From Rhodopirellula bahusiensis (GTDB lineage Bacteria > Planctomycetota > Planctomycetia > Pirellulales > Pirellulaceae): 64,000 bases of DNA. The stretch is from assembly GCF_002727185.1 (NCBI RefSeq), contig NZ_NIZW01000034.1, positions 1 to 64,000 of the forward strand. Direction: 5' to 3'. The notes under the pieces were generated by a model that worked only from the letters and a program-made list of their open reading frames with translations, did not search any database and was not told the origin of the DNA. Below, in pieces: positions 46,098 to 55,800 of the stretch. The position numbers were made by a program, and so were the translations under genes. The first letter of the stretch is position 1; the number at the start of each line of letters is the position of its first letter.

Positions 46098-48461
46098 ATG
46101 GATGCCATCACAAAAGACTTGACCGACGCACAAGCCGAAGCGGTCCAGCACATCGACGGACCTCTGCTGATCATCGCCGGACCCGGCAGCGGTAAAACTC
46201 GCGTCGTCACCCACCGCATTGCGTACATGCTGCAAAGCGGGATCCGCCCGTGGCAAATCGCGGCGTTGACCTTTACCAACAAAGCCGCGGACGAAATGCG
46301 GTCGCGAGTCAATCTGCTCGCCCCCAACCAACCAGTCTGGATGGGCACGTTCCACCGGTTCTGCGCACAACAGCTTCGGCGTTACGCACCGATGGTCGGC
46401 TTGGCCGAGAACTACTCGATCTACGATTCGTCCGACTCAAAATCCGCGATGAAGCGTGCGGTCGCGGCCGCTGGTGTATCGACCAGCCACACCTCGCCCG
46501 AGCAAATCGCATCGGCGATCTCCAATGCCAAGAACCGGCTGATCACTCCCGAGATCATGGCTCAACAAACCGGCCGCGCTGGCGACACCGTCGCAGCGAA
46601 GGTCTACCCGGTTTATCAACAACAATTGCTGACCGCCAACGCGGTCGACTTCGATGATTTGCTCTTCCACTTCGCTCGGTTGCTGCGGGAAAACCCCGAG
46701 GTGCGATCGAACTTGGACGAGAAGCTCAAGTACATCATGGTCGACGAGTACCAAGACACAAACTTGGCTCAGTACGCGATCGTGCGAGCACTCTCGGTTG
46801 ATCATCCCAACCTCGCCGTGACGGGCGACCCCGATCAATCGGTCTATGGCTGGCGTGGCGCCGACCTGAACAACATTCTGGATTTTGAAAAGGATTACCC
46901 GAGCGTCAAAACGGTTCGCTTGGAACAAAACTATCGCAGCTCACCCGAGATCCTTCGTGTCGCCGATCAACTGATTCGGCACAACCGCCGTCGCAAGCAG
47001 AAGAACCTGTTCACCGACAACCCAACCGGCGAAGCGGTCACGCTGCGACAGTACGAGGACGGTTACAAAGAAGCCGACGGCATCGCCGATGAGATCGCCA
47101 ACCAAATGATCGCGGGCAATGCCGAACCGCGAGATTTCGCGATCATGTGCCGGATGAACGCGCTGACGCGATCGATCGAACACGCCCTGCGAAATCGTGG
47201 CATCCCGTATCAGATCGTCAACGGACTGGAGTTCTATCAACGCAAAGAGATCAAGGATCTGCTGGCGTATTTGCACCTGATCAACAATCCCCGTCACGAC
47301 GTCGCGTTGCAACGAGTGATCAACACGCCGACGCGAGGAATCGGTGCCAAGACGCTGGAACGGCTCCAGCGTTTTGCCGACGACCACCGCATTCCAATGT
47401 TGGACGCCGCTCGCCGTGTCGACGAAATTGATTCGCTATCGAAGCGAGCAAAAACGCTGGTGACATCGTTCATCCGTCTCTATGACCGACTGTCCATCAA
47501 AGCGACCGCGACGCTGGAAGATCTACTGCGGTACCTGATCGAAGAGATCAAGTTTGTTGCTTACCTCGAACGCACGACGCCTGAACAACAAGACAACAAC
47601 CCGATCGCCAACGTCGATGAATTCATCTCGGCGGCTGTCGAGTTTGATCAGATGCACCCGGAAGACGGTTCACTCGAAGCGTTCTTGGAACAGGTCGCAT
47701 TGGTGTCGGACACCGACGCATTTGAAGACTCCAACAACCGTGTGACCTTGATGACTTTGCACGCGGCGAAAGGGTTGGAATTCCCTCGCGTATTCATCAT
47801 CGCAGTCGAAGACAACCTGCTGCCGCACCGCCGCAGCAAAGAAGACGAGACTCAGCTCGAAGAGGAACGTCGCCTCCTATTCGTGGGCGTCACTCGAGCC
47901 GAGAAATGGCTGCAGATCAGCTACGCGAAACTGCGAAGCTTTCGTGGCGAAAACCAACCGGCGATCCCCAGCATGTTCCTGGGCGAGTTGCCTCGTGATG
48001 AAATGCAAGTCGTCGAAGTCAAAGGAAGTCGCAACTTCTTTGACGATGCCTATGACGACGAATACCCGGACTCGTGGGATCTGGTCCAAGAGCCCGCTGC
48101 GGTCACCGACACCGGCCCTGCTGGTCAAACTGACGTGGCCGATGGACCACGCATCCTACCGATGACGGACCAATCCGCGATTCCGGATTTGTATCACGAC
48201 GACGTGCCGCCACCGAAGAAAAAGAAGCCCAAGGTTTCCATTCAAACCGAACTCAAGACGGCCAGTGATCTGCTGCAATCCGGCGTCACGCCGCTGGGTG
48301 CTTACCGCGAAGGCAGCACGGTCCGCCACAACGAATATGGCGAAGGGACGATCATCGCCCTCACCGGAAAAGGGCCCAAACGGACTGCGAAAATTCAATT
48401 CGAAGAGACCGAAGAAACCTTTCGCCTTGCGTTCGCAAAAATTGAATTGGTGGAGCGCTGA
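46098..48461 (+). CDS. UvrD/PcrA-type DNA helicase
   Basis: A superfamily 1A helicase, 3'-to-5', working in nucleotide excision repair, replication restart or plasmid replication. All motifs are seen in 787 residues: Q motif region, Walker A AGPGSGKT (27-34), Ia TFTNKAADEM, II VDEYQDTN, III GDPDQSVYGWRGA, IV LEQNYRS, V TLHAAKGLEFP, VI VGVTRAEKWL. The C-terminal end (REGSTVRHNEYGEGTI) is the Tudor-like domain that binds RNA polymerase in PcrA. Both names are used for such proteins, so no symbol is forced. It stands alone between the barrel terminator and the peroxiredoxin-like gene. Confidence 0.96.
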   Translation: MDAITKDLTDAQAEAVQHIDGPLLIIAGPGSGKTRVVTHRIAYMLQSGIRPWQIAALTFTNKAADEMRSRVNLLAPNQPVWMGTFHRFCAQQLRRYAPMVGLAENYSIYDSSDSKSAMKRAVAAAGVSTSHTSPEQIASAISNAKNRLITPEIMAQQTGRAGDTVAAKVYPVYQQQLLTANAVDFDDLLFHFARLLRENPEVRSNLDEKLKYIMVDEYQDTNLAQYAIVRALSVDHPNLAVTGDPDQSVYGWRGADLNNILDFEKDYPSVKTVRLEQNYRSSPEILRVADQLIRHNRRRKQKNLFTDNPTGEAVTLRQYEDGYKEADGIADEIANQMIAGNAEPRDFAIMCRMNALTRSIEHALRNRGIPYQIVNGLEFYQRKEIKDLLAYLHLINNPRHDVALQRVINTPTRGIGAKTLERLQRFADDHRIPMLDAARRVDEIDSLSKRAKTLVTSFIRLYDRLSIKATATLEDLLRYLIEEIKFVAYLERTTPEQQDNNPIANVDEFISAAVEFDQMHPEDGSLEAFLEQVALVSDTDAFEDSNNRVTLMTLHAAKGLEFPRVFIIAVEDNLLPHRRSKEDETQLEEERRLLFVGVTRAEKWLQISYAKLRSFRGENQPAIPSMFLGELPRDEMQVVEVKGSRNFFDDAYDDEYPDSWDLVQEPAAVTDTGPAGQTDVADGPRILPMTDQSAIPDLYHDDVPPPKKKKPKVSIQTELKTASDLLQSGVTPLGAYREGSTVRHNEYGEGTIIALTGKGPKRTAKIQFEETEETFRLAFAKIELVER

Positions 48462-48597
48462 CTCCCCACTCTAATCAGCGATTCGCGAGGATTTTGGGCG
48501 GCGCGCACTCGTCGGAATTGGCGGAGCATCTTCGGCAGCAGACATTCCCAAACTGTTGCCAATCTTCTCTTCCTTTCCAGTTCAACGTTGCGAACCC

Positions 48598-49326
48598 ATG
48601 CGTCTCAGCCTGTTCTTTTGCGCCGCCTTCTTGCCCGCGATGGTCATGTCCACTCAAACTCACGCTGACGAATCCTCGGACACAAGCCTGTCCTCACAAC
48701 TGAAGCAAACTGCCGAAAACGCGACCAAACGCTACCCGGCAGAAGTCCTGAAGACGTTCCAAGGTGGAGTCGACCAAGTCCGTGCCAGCGGCATTGAAAA
48801 GTCCGCCAAGCAAGTCGGCGATTCAGCCGCCGGTGCGACCTTGAAAGGCTGGGACGAAAACGAAGTCACGCTCAGCGAAGTGTGGTCCGAAAGCCCGGTC
48901 ATCTTGATGTGGTACCGCGGCGGATGGTGCCCGTACTGCAACCTGCAATTGCGAGCGATGCAAAAACAACTCTCCGCGATTGAAGGTGCCGGTGCAAAGC
49001 TGATTGTCCTGACGCCTGAACTCCCTGACAAGGCGAAGGAAACGGCGGAAACAAACGACCTCGATATGCTGGTCTTGCACGACCGCAACAACGAGCTCGC
49101 GAAGAAATTCGGCATCGTGTTCGACTTGCCCGAATCCATTGTCCCGATCTATCGAGACAAACTGCAACTCGCCAAGTTCAACGGCAACGACGCGATGGAA
49201 CTGCCTCTTGCTGCGACCTACGTGATCAACACAGACGGGAAGATCACCTACGCGTTCTTGGATGCGGACTACAAGAAACGGGCCGAGCCAACCGACGTTG
49301 TCGCTGCGGTCAAGAAACTTCAGTAG
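48598..49326 (+). CDS. Exported peroxiredoxin-like protein
   Basis: A 242-residue exported thioredoxin-fold protein. Seen: signal peptide (FFCAAFLPAMVMSTQTHA), helical spacer to about 75, then an AhpC/TSA-like domain with the active site GGW-Cys111-PY-Cys114-NLQLR. Related proteins are called peroxiredoxin-like; the CPYC spacing looks more like a reductase than a classic peroxidase, so the reaction (peroxide removal or disulfide exchange in the periplasm) is open. ATG at 48598 is chosen for the signal peptide; the frame opens at 48556. It ends just before a bidirectional terminator shared with the PfkB gene. Confidence 0.88.
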   Translation: MRLSLFFCAAFLPAMVMSTQTHADESSDTSLSSQLKQTAENATKRYPAEVLKTFQGGVDQVRASGIEKSAKQVGDSAAGATLKGWDENEVTLSEVWSESPVILMWYRGGWCPYCNLQLRAMQKQLSAIEGAGAKLIVLTPELPDKAKETAETNDLDMLVLHDRNNELAKKFGIVFDLPESIVPIYRDKLQLAKFNGNDAMELPLAATYVINTDGKITYAFLDADYKKRAEPTDVVAAVKKLQ

Positions 49327-49347
49327 CTGATGTCAAACGACCCAACG

Positions 49348-49384
49348 AAAAAACGCACCTGCGAGTCGCTCGCAGGTGCGTTTT
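49348..49384. terminator. Bidirectional terminator
   Basis: A perfect 12-pair stem CGCACCTGCGAG/CTCGCAGGTGCG with loop TCG (49354-49380), with TTTT after it on the plus strand and six T on the minus strand. It closes both the peroxiredoxin-like gene and the convergent PfkB gene. Confidence 0.93.
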
Positions 49385-49411
49385 CGATTTGGTTCTTGAG
49401 CAGGCTTCAGC

Positions 49412-50407
49412 TCACACGGTCAAATCAGTCAACTGTTTGACTTCTTCGGCGGTGAATGGGGTGGCCAGTCGAGCGCCCATTTGAGCGACCACACGAGCGG
49501 CGGCGTGCGAAGCCAAGTGGCCTGACTGACGCCAATCCAAACCGTTGGTGATGCCGTACAAGATGCCGCCGGCGTACATGTCACCTGCTCCCGTCGTGTC
49601 GATCGCTTTGACCTTCACGCCTTCGACGGGAATCGCTTCGCCGCCGTGCATCAGGATCGAACCGTTTGGTCCAAGCGTCATCGCGACGTTCTCAGCCGAC
49701 TCGTGGATCTTGTTCGCACAGGCGATGGGGTCATCCAGACCGGTCAGGCTCTTGGCCTCTTCTTCGTTGCAGAAGAACAAATCGACGGGGCCACGAATCA
49801 GGTCCCACATCTCATCCTTCATCATGTTGACGAGGAATGGATCCGAGGCGGTGAAGGCGACTTTGACATCGTTCTTCTTTGCCAGCTCAATCGCTTTGTA
49901 AGCGGCCGCTTTGGTTTGTTCGCCGGTGAACAAGTAACCTTCGATGTAGACGTACTTGCTGGCCGCGATCACCTCTTCGTCGATGTCCGCTTCTGACAAC
50001 GCGGTCGACGCGGCCAAGTTCGTCAGCATGGTTCGCTGAGCGTCTTCGGTGATCAACACGGCACACGTTCCGCTTGGCGTGCCCGGCTGCGGATCGACGT
50101 CGATGGTGACCCCGAGAGCCCGCAAGTCTTTCAAGAAGAATTGCCCGGTTTCGTCGTCACCGATCTTGCCAACGAACGCGGCTTTGCCACCAAAGTCCGC
50201 GACCGCAGCGATCGTGTTGGCGGCGGAACCACCTGCACAGCGAGACAGCGACGGCAGGTCAAATCGGCTCAGCACGGTCGCTTGTTTTTCGTCGTCGACC
50301 AGCGTCATGATGCCTTTGTCGAGCTTCAATTCCGACAGCAAGTCGTCGGCAACCATTGTCTGAATGTCAACGAGAGCATTGCCAACCGCGTAAACATCGT
50401 GCGTCAT
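49412..50407 (-). CDS. PfkB-family sugar or nucleoside kinase, adenosine-kinase-like
   Basis: Phosphorylates a sugar or nucleoside with ATP. Seen in 331 residues: [30 protein letters not shown], here a shortened mention of the first signature region (GGSAAN), and the second signature [14 protein letters not shown] with the catalytic Asp. The wording of both and the [11 protein letters not shown] segment match the adenosine-kinase-like branch common in bacteria, several of which actually act on sugars. The start at 50407 (MTHDVYAVG) is preferred to a TTG 9 bases upstream. It is divergent from the GH32 gene with 170 bases between, so a fructokinase-like role with that enzyme is conceivable but unproven. 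Confidence 0.88.
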   Translation of the reverse strand: MTHDVYAVGNALVDIQTMVADDLLSELKLDKGIMTLVDDEKQATVLSRFDLPSLSRCAGGSAANTIAAVADFGGKAAFVGKIGDDETGQFFLKDLRALGVTIDVDPQPGTPSGTCAVLITEDAQRTMLTNLAASTALSEADIDEEVIAASKYVYIEGYLFTGEQTKAAAYKAIELAKKNDVKVAFTASDPFLVNMMKDEMWDLIRGPVDLFFCNEEEAKSLTGLDDPIACANKIHESAENVAMTLGPNGSILMHGGEAIPVEGVKVKAIDTTGAGDMYAGGILYGITNGLDWRQSGHLASHAAARVVAQMGARLATPFTAEEVKQLTDLTV

Positions 50408-50577
50408 CAAATTCAACCAGAGAGAGAAAGAACGAGTTCGTCTGCACCCGCGAATTGGCTACCTCTGGGCAACTTCGCATCCGCCGGGCGGGCCCGCAGT
50501 GTACCCGCGCGAGACGGCTCCGCCAGCCAGCTATACTGACGCGGTTCCCCATCCCACCCCAACTGTCCCCACCATCT

Positions 50578-52020
50578 ATGAACACCCCACATCGCCTTTT
50601 GGTTGCCATCACGACGGTTCTTGGTTGTGTGCTTCCGGCTTCCTTCGTCCAGTCTCAATACGATCCTCACCCCGCCGGAATCGACTACCAAGAAGACTAC
50701 CGCAATCAGTTTCACTTCAGCCCCAAATCGGAGTGGATGAACGACATCAACGCGTTGATTTACGCCGATGGCCAGTACCACATGCTGTATCAGTGGGGCA
50801 AAGCGATTCGCCACGGTGGCTATGCGACCAGCCCCGATCTGCTGCACTGGGAAGACGAAGGCGTTGCACTCATCCCGCAAGAATCATTCTTGCCCGCGGA
50901 AGCCGAACGCAATGTCAGCGGAGCACAGGTCTACTCCGGAAGTGGCGTGGTGATCTCCGGAGAGACCGCCAAAAAGATCACCGGGTCAACCAAAGAAGCC
51001 ATGGTGATGATCTACACCGGAACCAAGGCGGGAACCTGCATAGCATGGAGCAACGATGGCGGAACCACCTGGCATGACTACTCCGGCAATCCGGTTGCCA
51101 ATCGAACCAAAGGAGCCGATCCCCGCGACCCGTGTGTGTTCTTCCACGAACCGACCAACAAGTGGATCCTCGCTTTGTACGAGAACGGAACGACGCTCTA
51201 TGGGTCGGATGATTTGGTCGAGTGGAAACAGCTCAGCAACATCGACTTTGGGTTCGAGTGCCCGGACATGTTTGAATTGCCACTTGATGGAAACACTGAC
51301 AACAAGAAGTGGGTCCTCCACGACGCGAACGGTTCCTACTTGGTTGGCCAATTTGACGGAGTTCGCTTCACACCGGAACAAGAAACCCTGGTCATGGATG
51401 TTGGACCGGACTTCTACGCCGGCCAAACCTTCTTTCGGCCCAACCTTCCCTCGGGCGATGTCATTCAAATCGCTTGGAACGATCACTGGAACGGCGGCAT
51501 TGGCGAAAGCCCGTGGGAACGTAACGCAACCTTCCCAGTGAAAATTGGCTTGGTCACTCACGAAGGAAAGATGAAAGTCACCCGCACACCGATACAAGCG
51601 ATCAAGACGATTTACCAAGACACTACGACTTGGACCAACAAAACGATCACATCGCAGGATGAAAATGGTGGGCTGCTGAAGGACGTTCGCGCGGAGGCGT
51701 TTGACTTGACCGCCACGTTTGATCTGAGCGACACCAACGCCGATCAACTTGTCTTCCAAATCGCCAACAAAGAAATCGTCTACGACATTGAGAAGCAACT
51801 GTTGCTAGGAAAGCCACTCAAACCGGACGACGACAACAAGCTCACCATCCGCATGCTGGTCGACTGGAGCTCGTTGGAAGTCTTCTCGGCCGGGGGCGTG
51901 TTCTCCTACAGCGAGCAGTTTGCCTTCACCCCCGACGATGAGTCCGTTCGTCTTTTCACTCGAGGTGGAAAGGTTGCCTTGGAAAAGCTGCAACTCAACC
52001 GAGTCAAAAGCACTTGGTGA
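50578..52020 (+). CDS. Secreted GH32 fructan hydrolase-like enzyme
   Basis: Hydrolyses beta-fructosidic bonds in levan, inulin or sucrose outside the cytoplasm. Seen in 480 residues: signal peptide (LLVAITTVLGCVLPASFVQS); nucleophile Asp56 in EWMND-INAL, where family members usually have WMNDPNG, so Pro is replaced by Ile; the transition-state motif R183-D184-P; and the acid/base E227-C-P. The five-blade propeller is followed by a beta-sandwich (SLEVFSAGGVFSYSEQF). ATG at 50578 is chosen for the signal peptide. No fructose importer is adjacent; the PfkB gene is divergent. Confidence 0.9.
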   Translation: MNTPHRLLVAITTVLGCVLPASFVQSQYDPHPAGIDYQEDYRNQFHFSPKSEWMNDINALIYADGQYHMLYQWGKAIRHGGYATSPDLLHWEDEGVALIPQESFLPAEAERNVSGAQVYSGSGVVISGETAKKITGSTKEAMVMIYTGTKAGTCIAWSNDGGTTWHDYSGNPVANRTKGADPRDPCVFFHEPTNKWILALYENGTTLYGSDDLVEWKQLSNIDFGFECPDMFELPLDGNTDNKKWVLHDANGSYLVGQFDGVRFTPEQETLVMDVGPDFYAGQTFFRPNLPSGDVIQIAWNDHWNGGIGESPWERNATFPVKIGLVTHEGKMKVTRTPIQAIKTIYQDTTTWTNKTITSQDENGGLLKDVRAEAFDLTATFDLSDTNADQLVFQIANKEIVYDIEKQLLLGKPLKPDDDNKLTIRMLVDWSSLEVFSAGGVFSYSEQFAFTPDDESVRLFTRGGKVALEKLQLNRVKSTW

Positions 52021-52087
52021 GACAGCGGCGGTGGTGCTCGCAGGACGCTTCCCAACTGGACATCGCCTTTCAGGGCGGACACTCACT

Positions 52088-52426
52088 TCAGTCGGCGAAC
52101 AAGGACGACAACCCGGCGTCGAACTGGCCTCGTGTCAGCACCGTTGGCACGCCGGCCTCGCGGGCTCCCTTCAATCGGGCGACTTGCACGTGCGGTCCAT
52201 ATGCGACCACGCGAGCCTCGGGACACACCCGTGAAACTGTTGGCATGAGCTCCGCGACGACTCCGTTGCGAGTCGACAGGTCAACAATGACCCATCCGAC
52301 GTCTTCGTTGGGTTCTTCCGGCAATCGCCCGGCCAACGAAAACGTTTTGTCAGCCGATTCGCAGGCGGCACGAACTCGCGAGGCAAAAATCAAATCGCCA
52401 GAGAGGAATAAAACGGTTGATTTCAT
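52088..52426 (-). CDS. Small receiver-like protein, phosphorylation site absent
   Basis: A 112-residue protein whose strand/helix rhythm follows response-regulator receivers: TVLFLSGDLIFASRVRAAC (first strand and helix), VGWVIVDLST (third strand, with the Asp usually phosphorylated at VDL), RVVAYGPHV (fourth strand) and VPTVLTRGQF, where the invariant Lys should be but Arg is seen. The acidic pair after strand 1 is reduced to one Asp. It is therefore probably a receiver-like fold with altered or no phosphorylation. It is divergent from the FliN-like gene with 44 bases between starts, which hints at a shared promoter region. Confidence 0.65.
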   Translation of the reverse strand: MKSTVLFLSGDLIFASRVRAACESADKTFSLAGRLPEEPNEDVGWVIVDLSTRNGVVAELMPTVSRVCPEARVVAYGPHVQVARLKGAREAGVPTVLTRGQFDAGLSSLFAD

Positions 52427-52470
52427 GGATGATTCCGGTCGATAAACGATGTGTCAGGATACAAGGAAGA

Positions 52471-52770
52471 ATGAGCGAGAACGCAACCGAAGACAAGCCG
52501 ACCGAACCCAGTCCTCCGACATCATCGATGTACAAGGAGAAGGTTCTGAAGATCCGCACCACCGTCAACGTCACGTTGGCGGAGAAAAAGGAGCCGCTTC
52601 GCAAGATCCTGGCCTTGGTGCCCGGTTCGATGCTGACCTTTGACGTGCACTGCGATCGGCCGCTGACGCTGCGTGCGGGTGGACACCCAATCGCCACCGG
52701 CGAAACCGTCAAGATTGGTGACAAGTTCGGTTTGCGAGTTCGTGAAATCGGTGTTCCCAAAGAAGACTGA
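52471..52770 (+). CDS. Orphan FliN/SpoA-domain protein
   Basis: A 99-residue protein with the C-terminal surface domain of flagellar switch protein FliN: VLKIRTTVNVTLAEKKEPLRKILAL, here only named by its start, then PGSMLTFD, LTLRAGGHPIATGETVKIGDKFGLRV. In flagella and type III secretion this SpoA domain forms the C-ring. No other flagellar gene lies in the window. AAGGAAG just before ATG 52471 supports this start rather than the longer frame from 52417. Two readings remain: a genuine FliN encoded away from the main cluster, or a SpoA protein used in another switch. Confidence 0.85.
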   Translation: MSENATEDKPTEPSPPTSSMYKEKVLKIRTTVNVTLAEKKEPLRKILALVPGSMLTFDVHCDRPLTLRAGGHPIATGETVKIGDKFGLRVREIGVPKED

Positions 52771-52800
52771 TCCGCGAAAGAACCAACCGCGAAAACGAAA

Positions 52801-52845
52801 AGGCCCGCCTGAAATCATCGAACTGATTTCAAGCGGGCCTTTTTT
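52801..52845. terminator. Bidirectional terminator between FliN-like and CxxCH protein genes
   Basis: Arms AGGCCCGCCTGAAATCA and TGATTTCAAGCGGGCCT (52801-52817 and 52824-52840) pair almost perfectly, with TTTTT following on the plus strand and an A-rich run before it for the minus strand. It ends both convergent genes. Confidence 0.9.
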
Positions 52846-52883
52846 CGTTTCATTGCCAAACGATCACGAGGTCGACGGCTGGT

Positions 52884-55800
52884 TCACTCGCCCTTCACCG
52901 GACGACCGAAGAAGACCGCGCGATCGATGTGGAAGATGCCCGTTCCTTCCAAGCCAATTTTGATGTAGCTCGCGACCGTGCCCTCGGGAAGTTCGACCTT
53001 CCATTCGGCCTGCGGTGCGTCGCTCTTCCAAACACGCGTCCAATCCTTTCCGTCGTTGGACGTCCAAACGGCCAATCCCTTGGCTCGGTCGTGGAACTCC
53101 TCGTCACGACGGTTCGTGATTTTTCCACGTACCAATTCGGCCGGGTTCGCCAACCGAAGAATCACCGCGGGATCGGTAGCGGGCTGTTTCGAGTGAACTG
53201 CGAAACGATCTTTTCGCACGCCTTCTCCGCTGAACAAGTGCTCCGCTTCGCGGTTCCAAACGGCAGGCCAATCGCCAGGCACACTGATCATTGAATCACG
53301 AGTCACCTCGATCAGATCCCCATCTTTGCGAAGAGGGTAATCGGTGTTCGGGTTGGTCGCGATCCACTCACCACCCAAGAAGGCCAACAGATCCAAAAAC
53401 TCACTCGGAGCAACCGTTTCGGTCAGGCCCTCGGGCATGCTGCTGGCCTTCATCGGTTTGCGAATCTCGATCTCTTCCTTGTCGATCACTTTGGTTTTGC
53501 CGTCGGCGATTCCCAACGAGATCGTCTCGTCGTCTTCCTTCAGGATGAAGCCGCCGATGGCTTCGCCGTCATAGGTCAAAATCATGACGGTCTCGTACCC
53601 CTTGGCGATTTCCTCGTTGGGCCACACGATCGAACGGATGATATGTTCCTTTGTCATTCGTTCGCCAATCTTGGTGAGTTCCGGCCCGAACTCTTTGCCA
53701 AGCTTGCCGTGCAGGTGACAGGCGGAACAAACACGCTGGAACACTTTGGCGCCGGTCTCGGCATTTCCGCGAGACGCTGCGACAACCTTTTGCAATGCGA
53801 CCAATTGGTCCTCTTGCTTGGCATCGACATCGGCCAGAATCTTCAATGGCCGATAGACTTCCGCGCCTGGACCGGTCGCGATTTTGTACTCCTTCAAGTA
53901 TTCCGCTGCCTTGGGTGGCAACGAGCCAATCAGTTCTTGGATCTCGGCTGAGTCGCCATCCCAGTGCGTCGACAGTGCCGACATGGTGTGTTCCAAGACG
54001 TACTGAATCCATTTGTCGGCAGGTCGATCGATACCGGCCAAAGCCACACGAACACCAACGGGATGATCCATCAGGCTGGCAGCTCGAAGCGATTCAAGTC
54101 GCACGCGAGCGTGGTCGTCTCGGCCGGCTTCCAGAAGGAACTGCACGAACGGAAGATCGACCGACAATTCGATTTGATCCGGTGAGTTGGCTTGTTCGTT
54201 GCCGGACAGAAAACGCCATTCGTTGCCAACGACGTGGGTCGCGGCGGCACGTTGTTGGAAGTTGCCTTCCGCCAGGACTTTTCTCGCGAGATCCAACTCG
54301 ACGTTGTGGAACGCTTCCTGTACCCAAAGGATTTCAAGAGCCGCTTCGGCAGTCGGATTGTCCTGCAACCATTGCTTCGATGCGGCAACCACTTCGTCGG
54401 CGGGACGGCTGAGCAGAGCTCGACGAGCACGGTAACGGGTTCGCGTCTCGAACGCCAACAATTGATCCATCACCTCGATGGTCGGCAAATCCGACTGGGT
54501 CACAACGTCGAGCAAAGGACGTTCTTTGTGACGCATCCGGTAAATCCGGCCGTGTTCGTGATCGCGGTTTGGATCTCGTTGCGAGTACTGCATGTGACCG
54601 ATCAGGGCGTTGCACCAATCACCAAACCACAACGCTCCATCCGGTCCGATCTTTGGATCAACGGGACGGAAGAACATATCCGTGCTGACCAACAAGTCAT
54701 CGGTTCGCTCGCCGGTCAAACCCGCTTCATCATCTTGGTCGCGAATTTCGAACGCCGGCATCCCGTGCATGTTGATCACACAGGCGTAGATCAAACGATT
54801 GCGGAACTCTTCTGGGAACTGACGTGAGTGCAGGATTTCGTTGCCTGCCGCCGGGCGAATTCCGTGGTTGTTAAAAATTGGCTCCAACGTTTTTCGCGAA
54901 CGCACCTCGCCGCCCGACAACGCGTTCGTCCAGTGGTGCTGGGCGTTCGTGCCGTCGCCAACAATCCCGTTGCCATATTGATCAAAGACGAGGCACCAAG
55001 GGTTGTACTGACCAGGCGTACGGAAGTGCGTCAAACGCAGGCTTTCCAAGTCCCAAACGTAGCTGCCCGATGCACCCGCTTCGCGGACGGGTCCCCAAGG
55101 TGTTTCGACCGTCGTCGACATCGCGATGCCTTCCTGCATGTGCAGGCGACCGCCATTGGAATACTCCCATGCGCCCATCGCATGGTGAGTGTCGTCGGTT
55201 CCGATTCCGTCCAGCATGTGCGTGACTTCATCGGCCACGTCGTCGCCGTCGGTGTCACGCAAAAACAGGATGTGTGGCTCGTCGATGACCAACACGCCGT
55301 CTTTGTAAAATTCAAATCCGGTCGGGCAAATCAGCTTGTCATAGAACGGTTTGCACTCGTCCGCTTTGCCATCGCCGTCGGTGTCTTCGAAGATCAGCAA
55401 ACGGTCACTTGGGCGACTGCTGCCCGGCAACCACTGCGGGTAGTTGACCATGCACGACACCCACAACCGACCACGTTGGTCGAAAGCGATCTGAGTTGGG
55501 TTGGCCAGTTCAGGAAAGTCTTTCTCGCTCGCGAAACATTCGACCTCGAACCCTTCGGGGATTTCCATCTGAGAGATCGACTGTTCCGGCGTCGGGTACT
55601 CCAGCGTCTTGGGCTCACGCATCTCACGAAAGCCATCGTCGCGAGAACCGAACATGGTTTCGGGAATGAAGACTTCACCGGTCTTCGAATCGTCCACTTC
55701 GTCCGGTACATCACGACCTGCGGACATGTCCCACAAGTGTTGATCGCGAACCTCGACCATTTTGCGGATCTTTTGGAACTCACCGGGGAACGTTTCCGTG

